Origin: an uncultured Johnsonella sp.
GTDB lineage: Bacteria; Bacillota; Clostridia; Lachnospirales; Lachnospiraceae
Length of the DNA: 64,000 nt
Reading direction: 5' to 3'
Assembly: GCA_937927235.1 (NCBI GenBank)
Contig: CALBCM010000014.1
Coordinates: 37,567 to 101,566, forward strand
Shown here: positions 1 through 8,877 of the stretch, piece by piece
How the letters are laid out: each line of letters begins with the position of its first letter
Numbering within the stretch: position 1 is the first letter of the stretch
Translations under genes and position numbers: made by a program
The notes under the pieces: generated by a model
The model's input: the letters and a program-made list of their open reading frames with translations, nothing else
What the model was told of the DNA's origin: nothing
Databases searched by the model: none

Positions 1-2250
1 TTTGCTGTCACCGGACTTTATCAGCAGCATAAGGCTGCCCTCTTTAACCATATCCCTTTCCACCTCACAGGCTCTTCTATGCTCATCAAGAAAATTCTGG
101 TTAATATAGATGTATTCCACACCTGCAAAGTCCAGATATCTTTTAAATTTCTTAAGATTATGCACCAGCCTCGCATTGCCTCCGCTGCCTACCACATCAG
201 TATAGCTTTGTACGCAGCATTTAAAATTAAGTCCTTCAAGCCGGTCTGCCATAGCTATTACCCTTGCCCTCGGAAAATATTGCAGATAATCCGATATTTT
301 TGCAGTACCGTTTTTTTCCATCTGCATATATTCCGCCTTATGATGATTGTAAAATCCTCCATGTATAAGCAAAGGCGGAGTAAAGCCGCAGGCTCCTGCC
401 CAGTTGGTGACACAGGTAATCGCAAATGCCCAAGCCAATGCAGGAAGCAGTGCCAATATCAGAGCCGGCTTAACTTTATTTGACTTATCCGTGCCAAAAA
501 ATCTGTAGGCTGCATTCGCTGCTGCAATTATTACCAAGGCATAAGTAAGCATAAAGTAGTTGCCGTCAACCTGATAGATAATTCTCAGTATAAGTATGCT
601 TGATATTATCAGCAGCAGACAATTAATATTTATATATAAAGAAAGAGCATCAGACTTTTTACGTGCTATTATACCACAAAGAAATATAAGCACAATCAAA
701 ACCATAATAAGCACTCCTGCAAAGGCGATAAATACATGCACCATATCTTCACCTATAGGAGAAACAAAAAGCCCCCTTATCCTTTTTATAAGATTTATCT
801 TTTCAGATAAGCCTCCGGTATTGCTTCCCGTGCTGTAATATCCCTCAAAAGCAAAGGGATAGAGGGCTTGAATGCCGAGCTTGCGCCAAAATGCTGAATA
901 TGCCGAGGTTATGGGATAGCCCGTCATCAACAAGGTTCTTAATGTTACCAGTAAAAATGAAGCGCTTACAGGAAGCAGCACTATAAATTCTTTTATATTG
1001 ATTTTATAGTTTTTTGCTTTCTTTATAGCTTGGTCTTTTGAAGCTATATAAAATACGGCTAGTACGGCAGCTATAAATAAAAGCCCGGAAAAGACCACGC
1101 TTGTAGGTTTAAATATAAGGCTGAATAAGAGAAGAGCAAATCCCCATATCAGATGGCTCAAGACCTGGCTTTTTATATTCAGCACATACTTGTTTCTAAT
1201 ATAGCTTATCATATTGTCGACGAAAATAAGCTGAATTAAGAGAGTTATAATATCAGTCTTTGCAGATACTCCCATATTCATAATGCCCGGAACAAAGGCG
1301 GCAAGTCCTGCTGCAAACAGAGCATAAGAAGTATTGGTAATTTTTCTTACAATATCATAAAGGGTAAAAAGCATGGCTGCAAGCAGCCACCAGGAAAAAG
1401 CGATTATAAAGCCGTAGCTTACAGAAATATTCAGCGGCATAGTAAGTATTTCAAGCCCCTTAGGATAATAATAAACATCATTTGCCAGACCGAGATGTTC
1501 ATATATACCAAAACCGTTATTCAGAATATAAGGTGTCCGCAAGCCATAATGAAGCGAATCATAATCAAGTGCTATATTAATTCTGCCTGCCTGCAGCAAC
1601 AGCATTGTTAATATAGCACAAAAGATTAATGTATGTAATTTATTATCCTTTTTAAATCTTGTCTTGTCTGTAACAGCCTGAATCTGTCCTTTAAGCCCCG
1701 CCTCTTTTAAAGGAGAAAGCTTTAACCTATTTAATAAAAATGTAGAGCCTGCAAATAAGCACAGGGTATAAATATAGATGTATTTCATATTTCCCAGCTT
1801 AAAAAGGGACAGCACGCATATAGAGCTGATATAAGCTGAAGCACCTGCCACAAAATTATGCAGCAGCCTTAAAGCTCTTTCAACAGTACGTCTGCCTGCA
1901 GCTGCAAGCACAAGCTCGCCAAGCATAATCAAGCCTATTATAAATAACGCCGAAGCCGCCACAGGCAAAAATATCCTGTGAAGCCATAGAAATGCCGAAG
2001 CTGTCAATATAAAAGCAGTATATCTTATATTAGTCTTTTTTAAGGTAAGCCCACACAGGCAAAAGCCGGTAAACAGCATCCCAGTTTCAAGCATCATGTT
2101 TAAGGTTTCAGGAAGCAAGAGCTTTTTATATAATTGATAAAAGCTCAGCACTTCTTTAATGCTTATATAACTCAGTATTAAGCTTATTATAAAAATCAGC
2201 ACTAATACTGAGACCGCTAAACAGGCAGCCCTTTTATTATGAATATGCAT
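1..2250 (-). CDS. Large polytopic membrane protein of the surface-glycan region (partial)
   Basis: The reading frame is open from an ATG at 2248-2250 to the left edge, so at least 750 residues are present and the C-terminus lies outside the window. The protein opens with a membrane segment near residues 8-25 and continues with many hydrophobic stretches. The last 100 or so visible residues are soluble. This layout (membrane body plus soluble tail) resembles GT-C type or DUF-class glycan proteins, but I recognise no catalytic motif, so function is unassigned. Its start overlaps the end of the GT2 gene by 14 bases, which suggests translational coupling. The neighbours make a role in cell-surface polysaccharide likely, by inference only. 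Confidence 0.7.
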   Translation of the reverse strand, partial: MHIHNKRAACLAVSVLVLIFIISLILSYISIKEVLSFYQLYKKLLLPETLNMMLETGMLFTGFCLCGLTLKKTNIRYTAFILTASAFLWLHRIFLPVAASALFIIGLIMLGELVLAAAGRRTVERALRLLHNFVAGASAYISSICVLSLFKLGNMKYIYIYTLCLFAGSTFLLNRLKLSPLKEAGLKGQIQAVTDKTRFKKDNKLHTLIFCAILTMLLLQAGRINIALDYDSLHYGLRTPYILNNGFGIYEHLGLANDVYYYPKGLEILTMPLNISVSYGFIIAFSWWLLAAMLFTLYDIVRKITNTSYALFAAGLAAFVPGIMNMGVSAKTDIITLLIQLIFVDNMISYIRNKYVLNIKSQVLSHLIWGFALLLFSLIFKPTSVVFSGLLFIAAVLAVFYIASKDQAIKKAKNYKINIKEFIVLLPVSASFLLVTLRTLLMTGYPITSAYSAFWRKLGIQALYPFAFEGYYSTGSNTGGLSEKINLIKRIRGLFVSPIGEDMVHVFIAFAGVLIMVLIVLIFLCGIIARKKSDALSLYININCLLLIISSILILRIIYQVDGNYFMLTYALVIIAAANAAYRFFGTDKSNKVKPALILALLPALAWAFAITCVTNWAGACGFTPPLLIHGGFYNHHKAEYMQMEKNGTAKISDYLQYFPRARVIAMADRLEGLNFKCCVQSYTDVVGSGGNARLVHNLKKFKRYLDFAGVEYIYINQNFLDEHRRACEVERDMVKEGSLMLLIKSGDSK

Positions 2251-3037
2251 TATATGACCTCCTATATGCTTTTTTTACCAGCTCCGAAAGGAAATAAGGA
2301 AGCAGTCTGTCAAACATAACGCTCTCCTCCTCCATCCTTGAATTATCTTCAATACTTTGCCTGGTAGCTGAAGCTGTATGAATCCGGTACATTATCAGAG
2401 GCTTTTCCACACAGACCCACCTGCTTTTTTTATGAGCCAGCTCAGTAAGTATATCCCAATCAAGCACAAACTTATAATTTGGGTTAAAATATAACTCCTT
2501 ATATATTGTCTTATCATAAGTGCAGGAAGGGCATATAATAGGATTGCCGAAGCTTACTGCAAGCTTTTTTATCAAGCTTATATGATTGAGCCTGTTAATC
2601 CTGAGCGGCAGTCTCAGCAGCTTTTTTATGAGCTGTGCCTCATTAAAATATTTTAATTCTCCATTTTTGATAATTGCCGAAGCCGTATTAAAAAGTCCCA
2701 TATCAGGGTATTTCTTCTTCATTAGAAATAAGGTCTTTACATAATCCTTACTGTAAATATCATCCTGATGAGCTATAGTTACCAGTCTTGAATCCGCTTT
2801 TTCATAAGCAAAATTCCAGTCCCTCGCTATTGCGCTTTCTCCCCTTCTTATATACAAATTAAGCCCGAACTCGTCAGCAATATTTTCTATATAGCTGTTG
2901 GGAGTTGAGGTGCATATTATAATATTAGTCTTTACACTTTGAGCAAGCAGTGATTTTACACAGGCTTTTAGATAGGGGGACTCTTTATACGCTGATATTG
3001 AAAAAGTATGTTCTTTCGTTAAATTATAGTTTTCCAA
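2237..3037 (-). CDS. Family 2 (GT-A fold) glycosyltransferase
   Basis: A 266-residue protein with the GT2 layout: an N-terminal beta strand opening with FSISAYKES, and the metal-binding DxD-type motif in AHQDDIYSKDY near residue 90. It should transfer a sugar from a nucleotide donor to a lipid-linked or surface acceptor on the cytoplasmic face; donor and acceptor cannot be read from sequence. The predicted start is TTG at 3035-3037, with AAAGGAA about 12 bases upstream, so the start is uncertain. It is co-transcribed with the following membrane protein (14-base overlap). Length is normal for a single-domain GT2 enzyme. Confidence 0.8.
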   Translation of the reverse strand: MENYNLTKEHTFSISAYKESPYLKACVKSLLAQSVKTNIIICTSTPNSYIENIADEFGLNLYIRRGESAIARDWNFAYEKADSRLVTIAHQDDIYSKDYVKTLFLMKKKYPDMGLFNTASAIIKNGELKYFNEAQLIKKLLRLPLRINRLNHISLIKKLAVSFGNPIICPSCTYDKTIYKELYFNPNYKFVLDWDILTELAHKKSRWVCVEKPLIMYRIHTASATRQSIEDNSRMEEESVMFDRLLPYFLSELVKKAYRRSYNAYS

Positions 3038-3202
3038 GCTCTATTACTATTCCTTTCGTGCTTTTGCTCCTTTATTTTAACATTATAGAGGATTTAGGGC
3101 AATGCTTTATTAATAGAACTATCATAACAATTATTGCATATAGGGCTTTATTATGGTATTCTTTTTTACTGTAAGCTATATGCAGGCAGGACCTCTGCTT
3201 AA

Positions 3203-3277
3203 GGCTTTGTACTTTTAATATACAGAGCCTGTCTGTATCGGGCAAGGAGGATATTTGCAGTCCTGCAATCCGCTTGC
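3203..3277 (+). promoter_or_regulatory. Structured 5' leader of the purine permease gene
   Basis: Two stem-loops precede the permease. The first pairs 3203-3211 with 3221-3229 (9 bp, 9-base loop). The second spans 3242-3277, with an outer stem GCAAG/CTTGC, a short GGA/TCC helix and an inner stem TTGCAG/CTGCAA. I could not fit the conserved core of the known purine riboswitch aptamer, and no U-tract follows either hairpin. The site may be a regulatory RNA or a small repeat. The SD sequence GGGAGG sits at 3303-3308, after the structures. Confidence 0.35.
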
Positions 3278-3316
3278 TTAAACAAAATATACTATCTATA
3301 AAGGGAGGAAAAATTT

Positions 3317-4711
3317 ATGGATTCAATACAAAACTTTCTTGAAAAAGCCTTTAAGCTCAAAGCAAACAAAACAGATGTCAAAACAGAAGTTATAGCCGGC
3401 ATCACCACTTTTATGACTATGGCTTATATACTTGCAGTAAACCCCTCAGTGCTTTCAAGCACCGGAATGGATGCCGGTGCATTATTTACCGCCACCGCAC
3501 TTATAGCCTGTCTCGGCACACTTTTTATGGCAATTTTTGCCAACTATCCTTTTGCAATAGCACCGGGGATGGGACTTAATGCCTACTTTGCATACACAGT
3601 AGTGAAATCTATGGGCTACAGCTGGCAGATAGCACTCACTGCCGTATTAGTCGAAGGTATAATCTTTATACTTATCTCCGTTACAAATATACGTGAAGCT
3701 ATATTTAATGCTATTCCTAAAAATTTAAAGGAAGCGGTCAGCGTAGGCATAGGACTTTTTATTGCCTTTATAGGGCTGCAAAATGCAAATATTATAATAG
3801 CAGGCTCTACACTTGTCAGGCTGTTTTCTCTTGATAAATATAATGCAGTCAACTCTGTAAGTGCTACTATGAATGATGTAGGCGTAGGGGTAATACTTGC
3901 CTCGGCAGGTATTTTAATAACCTCAATTCTGGTGATTAACAATATAAAAGGAAATATACTGCTCGGCATCCTTATCACCTGGGTACTCGGGATTGTCTGT
4001 CAGTTTGCAGGCATTTATATTCCTAATCCTGAGCTTGGTTTTTACAGTCTGCTTCCGGATTTTTCACGCGGCATACTAATCCCCTCAATATCACCTATCC
4101 TTTTTAAATTTGACTTAGGCGCAGTACGCTCCTTTGACTTTATCCCGGTAGTTTTTGCTTTCTTATTTGTCGATATGTTTGATACTATAGGTACCCTTAT
4201 AGGAGTTTCCTCAAAAGCCGGCATGCTTGACAAAGAAGGAAAGCTGCCAAGGATCAAAGGGGCTCTGCTTGCGGATGCGGTTGCCACTACCTTAGGGGCA
4301 GTATTTGGAACCTCTACTGCCACCACTTTTGTAGAAAGCGCTTCAGGAGTGCTCGAAGGAGGACGTACCGGACTTACTGCAGTCGTCACCGCGGTGCTTT
4401 TCGGGCTTTCTCTTTTGCTCTCTCCAATATTTTTGGCAATACCTGCCTTTGCCACTGCACCGGCACTGGTAGTAGTAGGCTTTTATATGTTTACAAATAT
4501 AACAAATATAGATTTATCAGATTTCAGAGAAGCTATTCCCTGCTATATATGTATCCTCGCAATGCCTTTATTTTACAGCATCTCAGAGGGAATCTCCATG
4601 GGAATTCTTTCCTACGTAATAATTAATCTTTTTACCGGCAAAGCTAAAAAAATCACTCCGCTGATGGCAGTACTCGGTTTATTCTTTGCCGCAAAGTATT
4701 TTATACTGTAA
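3317..4711 (+). CDS. NCS2/AzgA-type guanine-hypoxanthine permease
   Basis: A 464-residue integral membrane protein of the NCS2 family, AzgA/PbuG branch, which imports purine bases with protons. Family features seen are TFMTMAYILAVNPSVLS near residue 30, the APGMGLNAYFAY segment near 80, and the FVDMFDTIGTLIG signature near 280, followed by FGTSTATTFVESASG near 335. About 12 hydrophobic segments fit the family length (430-490). The start ATG has GGGAGGAAAAATTT upstream. It is transcribed alone, with convergent neighbours on the right and a divergent gene on the left. Substrate preference among guanine, hypoxanthine and adenine cannot be fixed from sequence. Confidence 0.92.
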   Translation: MDSIQNFLEKAFKLKANKTDVKTEVIAGITTFMTMAYILAVNPSVLSSTGMDAGALFTATALIACLGTLFMAIFANYPFAIAPGMGLNAYFAYTVVKSMGYSWQIALTAVLVEGIIFILISVTNIREAIFNAIPKNLKEAVSVGIGLFIAFIGLQNANIIIAGSTLVRLFSLDKYNAVNSVSATMNDVGVGVILASAGILITSILVINNIKGNILLGILITWVLGIVCQFAGIYIPNPELGFYSLLPDFSRGILIPSISPILFKFDLGAVRSFDFIPVVFAFLFVDMFDTIGTLIGVSSKAGMLDKEGKLPRIKGALLADAVATTLGAVFGTSTATTFVESASGVLEGGRTGLTAVVTAVLFGLSLLLSPIFLAIPAFATAPALVVVGFYMFTNITNIDLSDFREAIPCYICILAMPLFYSISEGISMGILSYVIINLFTGKAKKITPLMAVLGLFFAAKYFIL

Positions 4712-4782
4712 GATTTTAAAAAAAGCTGCTACAAAGTAGTCAAAGCTGTATTTATAAAGCTGCAATTTTTTCCGGCTTAAGA

Positions 4783-4830
4783 CTGGGAGGGGCATAAAAT
4801 CATCTGAACAGATGATTTTATGCCCTCCAG
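4783..4830. terminator. Long hairpin between two convergent genes
   Basis: Arms 4783-4805 and 4808-4830 pair almost perfectly, with two single-G bulges and a two-base AA loop. The hairpin lies between the permease (plus) and the large glycosyltransferase (minus), where a bidirectional terminator is expected. No U-tract follows on either strand, so it is not a textbook intrinsic terminator. It could protect 3' ends or act with Rho. Confidence 0.45.
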
Positions 4831-4881
4831 CTTTCAATACTTTAGCCTAAATTCCATAAATACCTATATTTACCGCAGCTC

Positions 4882-7800
4882 TTACTCAAAGTCCTCTTTG
4901 ATAATATTCCAAACCGCCTCAATACTGTGATACTTTCTTATATATTTCTCAGACTTATCGCTCATCTTCTCAAGCTCCTCCGTATTATTATAAAGCTCAG
5001 TGATAATATCCGCAAAGGCTGAAGCCGTGTAATCCGTATCAGGATTTGCAGTCGGCATTGTTTCAGAACCCTCATAAGAAACCTTATCAAGCATATCAGA
5101 AAATAAATCCTCACCTGAAGACCTGTTCCTGTCTGCAATTTTCATAACTCTATCAGCTTCGGGTATGCCCTCCGCTCCTACCTCAGTAGTTACTACCGGA
5201 ACTCCATAATAAAGCGCCTCTATTACCTTGCCCTTTACTCCAGCACCGTATCTTAAAGGTACGGCAGCAATTCTGCAGTTTCTATACAGGCTGTCCAGCT
5301 CTTCATCTGATACAAAGCCCTTTACTATAACGCCGTTTTCAGGGTCATTAAGGGCGGTGATTTCCTCTCCCGCCTTAGAGCCGACTATGTAAAAATTAAC
5401 TTTAAGCCTTTCTCTGACTAAGGGCCATATTTTATTTACAAAATACTTGACCGCATCAGTATTGGGGGGATGAGCAAAGCCGCCCACAAATACTATTCCC
5501 TCCCTTTTTGTAAAATCTTTTTCTATATTTTCTATGAAATTATCATATACATAAGCAGTTATAGCCTTAACCTCAAGATAGGGGTTTATGCTGCAAATGG
5601 CTCTGATTTCAGTCTTTGAAGGATAATAGCTTATATCGGCTTTATTCAGGATTTCAAATTCTATATTTTTCCAATAAGCGCTGCTTTCCTTTTTACTTTC
5701 ATCTCCAGTAAGCTCATACTCTCTGTACTCACGAAGAAAATGCAAATCGTGCCCGTAAAATATCACCTTAAGCTCAGTATGTGTTTTAATAAAATCAATA
5801 TACTTAAGTGCTATATGAGGTCGATTCAGATAGATTAAGTGAATATCTCTGGAATTTTTCCGTATCCATTCCCTTATTTCGCTCTGCATCTCATTTCCGT
5901 AAAGCACTTCAACGCCCAACTGAGCCAGAGCAGTCGTATAGGGCTCCTCATTGGAAAAATTATCTCCTAAAAATTTTATGATAAAGCCTTTCTTAATCAG
6001 CAGCTTAATATACTGAAAGGTGGTTCTTGAGCCTGCATCCTTATCAAAGGTAGGCACATAGTGGTCCACAAAGAGAATTATTTTCTTATCCCTGCTTCTT
6101 TCTCTGGCTTTAAATATGTTAGTACCGCCCGTATTTGCAAACTGTTTTTTAAACTCGTCCTGCCATTTTTCCTTTAATTTAACAGAATTTTCTACCTGAT
6201 AGCGCTTAAGCCCGGTACCATTTACATCAGTACCGTTTGAAACTCCTTCAAAATGTATTACCTCTGATTTCGGCTGATATAATACCTTATATCCCGCCTT
6301 TCTCACCTCAAAAGCAAAGTCCGAGTCTTCACAGTATGCCGGAGCAAATCTTTCATCAAATCCGCCTATCTGTTTCCACAGCTTATGTCTTATAATAATT
6401 GCCGCCCCCGATATATAATCGGTTTCTCTTACATAATTGTACTGGCATTTATTCGGGTTGTCATTTCTTCCATAATTCCAGCCGGAGCCGTCACTCCATA
6501 TAATGCCTCCGGCTTCCTGAAGCTTGCCGTCAGGATACAAAAGCTTCGAACCTGCCATACCTGCCTGAGAATTTTTCTCCATAAGGTCTACCAGCCAGTA
6601 AAGCCAATCCTTTGTAACCTTGGTATCATTATTTAAAAACATTATATACTCGCCTTTGGCAAGCTTTGCCGCATTATTGCAGTTTTTAAGAAAGCCTTGA
6701 TTTTTTGTATTTCTGCTGATAACAATGTTTTCTACAAACCTGGACAGCTCCTTAGTGGCATCAGTTGATACATCATCTGCTATTATCACTTCGTAGCTTA
6801 TATTATCTGTGTTTTCCAGAATGGATATAAGGCAGGCATAGGTGTAATTTATCTGATTATATACCGGTATTATAATACTTACCTTGGGGTTTTCTTCTTG
6901 TTTAAATATCAGCTTCCCGTATTTCCTGTAGATTTCGCCTATCCTCCTTTCTCCCTCAATAAGATTTCTTCCCTTATCTGAGCTTATCAGCCTGATATAT
7001 TTTACAGGATGGGTCATGTATGAAAATCTTCTGCGTCTTTCCGTACCCTTGGGGAACATTCTGTTAAATCTGCCGGAAAGCTTTCTTTTAAGCTTATATG
7101 AAATTCCCTCATGTGCTTCACGGTCTGCCAGAGTCTTTGCTATCTCTCCATTTTCATGCCTTAAAATCTCTATAATTGTTTCAAGATTTCTTACATGATT
7201 ATCAGTGAGCTGTTTTATCTCCCTAAGCTTTCTGAGTGCATCTGACTGCTCATAAAGCTCCTCTTTTAAAATTCTGTTTCGCTCTGCCATATAGCCATAT
7301 TTTTTTTCCATCTTGATAAATTCTCCTACCGGCTTTACCTCAACTCTGTAATTATCAAGATAAATTTTTTGTATATCCCCGTGAACCTTGCTTTGAAAAG
7401 CCCTCTCAAGCTCCTCATACAGGGGAATATTTTTCTCCGGGATATTAAATAAGGCAAGAAATTCAGTTTCACTAATTTCCATATCTGCACCGAATTTTAT
7501 AAAAAATTCATGCAGCGCCCTGTATCTCGTATACAAAAGCGGCAGCTTTTTATCCTCGACCCATTCATAGTCTATACCATACAGAGTATCACCGCAGTAA
7601 ATAAAATTATCAAATATGGAATCCATATTTGAAGTGCCTATGCCCCTGTCAATCTTCTCAAAGGCCTTATTAATCTCATCAACCGGAATATATCCGTTCT
7701 TTGCCAAGCCTCCAAGCCTTTCACTTAAATTCTCACCCTCTATAAATTCAAAGGCTGCTTCGTATTTGTCTTTGTACGAATTATATTTTATATCAGCCTC

Positions 7801-8805
7801 AAGATAGGAGATACCACTTCCCTCTGCTAAAAGCCTTTCATATTTAGCTTTAAATGAAAGTATATGCTCCGCTCCGGAATTATAAAGTGCGGTCTTTTTT
7901 ACCGACCTTATACCGTCTTTTTCTTCTATTGAAGTACAAATCTGATATTTATCTCTGCGGTTTCTATTATATTTTACAAAAACCGTATCCAAAGCCTTTC
8001 CGCTCACTGCTATAAACGAATTTGCAAAAAATGGAAAATCTCCCTTCTCACATACTTCATCAAGCTTTCTGGAAATTGAAAGACCTGCCACATCAGGATA
8101 ATCATAAGCTGGCAAATCACTTGATAAATCTCCCTTTTTAGGCAGGTATCTATCTGAATACAAGCTTAAGGGCAGCCTGTAATCTGATACCGGATAATAA
8201 AAAGTAAATTCACCAAAACCTGCCTGTTCAAATTTTAAAGCAAGCTCCTTCCTGCTAAGTACATATTCATCAGGCGTTGCACCAAGCAGGTATTTTATGC
8301 CGTAGCTGTTATCTACAGCAAATATAAATCTTCCGTTGTCTGAAAGCAGCTCTTTTAAATCACTAAAACCGGTTTTAACATTAACAGCGGGGCTGATATC
8401 AGGATTAAAAGCAGCTATAATATAATCAAATTTAATTTCTGTGCCTTGATTTTTAAATGCAGCATTAAATTTTATGAGTTTCTTATCCTCGCTAAATGCG
8501 GTTCTTAAAACCTCTTCAAAGAATCCTTCTTTGTCCCATATGTAAAGTTCTTTTGCGTTCTTAAGCAAATATTCTGTAAGTGCCACACTCTCAAAGCCTA
8601 GGAGCAGTATATTTGAATCCGGCTTTATATTAAGCCATTCAGCAATACCTGCTCTCTGATTAGAAAACATATACAGGTTGTTTAAAGAGGGATTGTCTTT
8701 TAAAAGTGCAGCTTCATCATTGCCATAGGCTTTTATAAGGTTGGCAAAGCCTCCGTATTTACTTTGTGCTCTATCTTCAGTCATATTTTCTCTTATTTTA
8801 TCCAT
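4882..8805 (-). CDS. Multidomain methyltransferase-like / GT2 / GT4 glycan assembly protein
   Basis: A 1307-residue protein. Residues about 50-225 resemble a class I SAM methyltransferase (ILLLGFESVALTEYLL, then DYIIAAFNP). Residues about 300-450 resemble a kinase-like fold, with a weak DNFIYCGDTLYGIDYEW motif. A helical coiled coil covers about 500-560. A GT2 domain follows near 640-890 (VSIIIPVYNQ, FLNNDTKVT, the acceptor motif YCEDSDFAFEVRKAGY), then a GT4 domain near 920-1290 (FVDHYVPTFDKDAGSRT, VPLRYGAGVKGKVIEALYYG). Such fusions occur in O-antigen-like clusters with ABC exporters, where chain capping, extension and length control are linked. It is the last gene of the rfbC-wzm-wzt operon, after a hairpin at 8826-8862. 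Assignment of the two N-terminal domains is tentative; both GT domains are clear. Confidence 0.85.
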   Translation of the reverse strand: MDKIRENMTEDRAQSKYGGFANLIKAYGNDEAALLKDNPSLNNLYMFSNQRAGIAEWLNIKPDSNILLLGFESVALTEYLLKNAKELYIWDKEGFFEEVLRTAFSEDKKLIKFNAAFKNQGTEIKFDYIIAAFNPDISPAVNVKTGFSDLKELLSDNGRFIFAVDNSYGIKYLLGATPDEYVLSRKELALKFEQAGFGEFTFYYPVSDYRLPLSLYSDRYLPKKGDLSSDLPAYDYPDVAGLSISRKLDEVCEKGDFPFFANSFIAVSGKALDTVFVKYNRNRRDKYQICTSIEEKDGIRSVKKTALYNSGAEHILSFKAKYERLLAEGSGISYLEADIKYNSYKDKYEAAFEFIEGENLSERLGGLAKNGYIPVDEINKAFEKIDRGIGTSNMDSIFDNFIYCGDTLYGIDYEWVEDKKLPLLYTRYRALHEFFIKFGADMEISETEFLALFNIPEKNIPLYEELERAFQSKVHGDIQKIYLDNYRVEVKPVGEFIKMEKKYGYMAERNRILKEELYEQSDALRKLREIKQLTDNHVRNLETIIEILRHENGEIAKTLADREAHEGISYKLKRKLSGRFNRMFPKGTERRRRFSYMTHPVKYIRLISSDKGRNLIEGERRIGEIYRKYGKLIFKQEENPKVSIIIPVYNQINYTYACLISILENTDNISYEVIIADDVSTDATKELSRFVENIVISRNTKNQGFLKNCNNAAKLAKGEYIMFLNNDTKVTKDWLYWLVDLMEKNSQAGMAGSKLLYPDGKLQEAGGIIWSDGSGWNYGRNDNPNKCQYNYVRETDYISGAAIIIRHKLWKQIGGFDERFAPAYCEDSDFAFEVRKAGYKVLYQPKSEVIHFEGVSNGTDVNGTGLKRYQVENSVKLKEKWQDEFKKQFANTGGTNIFKARERSRDKKIILFVDHYVPTFDKDAGSRTTFQYIKLLIKKGFIIKFLGDNFSNEEPYTTALAQLGVEVLYGNEMQSEIREWIRKNSRDIHLIYLNRPHIALKYIDFIKTHTELKVIFYGHDLHFLREYREYELTGDESKKESSAYWKNIEFEILNKADISYYPSKTEIRAICSINPYLEVKAITAYVYDNFIENIEKDFTKREGIVFVGGFAHPPNTDAVKYFVNKIWPLVRERLKVNFYIVGSKAGEEITALNDPENGVIVKGFVSDEELDSLYRNCRIAAVPLRYGAGVKGKVIEALYYGVPVVTTEVGAEGIPEADRVMKIADRNRSSGEDLFSDMLDKVSYEGSETMPTANPDTDYTASAFADIITELYNNTEELEKMSDKSEKYIRKYHSIEAVWNIIKEDFE

Positions 8806-8825
8806 AATCCAATCTATTTAATCTG

Positions 8826-8862
8826 CTCCCCCGCTTAAAGCTTCGTGCTTTTAAAGCGGGAG
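8826..8862 (-). repeat. Intergenic hairpin repeat, copy 1
   Basis: An inverted repeat whose outer arms are CTCCC-type and AGCGGGAG, with a loop around TTCGT, fills the gap between the ATPase gene and the large glycosyltransferase gene. Its core (8833-8860) closely matches a second copy at 47259-47287. No U-tract follows, so it more likely affects mRNA processing or stability than termination. Confidence 0.5.
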
Positions 8863-8877
8863 ATTTTCCCTGTCGGT

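Noticed and set aside
1..900. Plus-strand frames of 134 and 80 codons at the left edge
   Set aside because: They lie in the antisense of the long membrane protein frame, and their composition and starts do not support a gene.
3160..3300. Guanine/adenine riboswitch before the purine permease
   Set aside because: The conserved aptamer core and paired loops of the purine class could not be fitted. Reported instead as an unidentified structured leader.
4042..4455. Minus-strand frame of 137 codons inside the permease gene
   Set aside because: It overlaps fully with a clear permease frame and its product is low in structure (Ser/Pro/Ala-rich). It is an antisense shadow.
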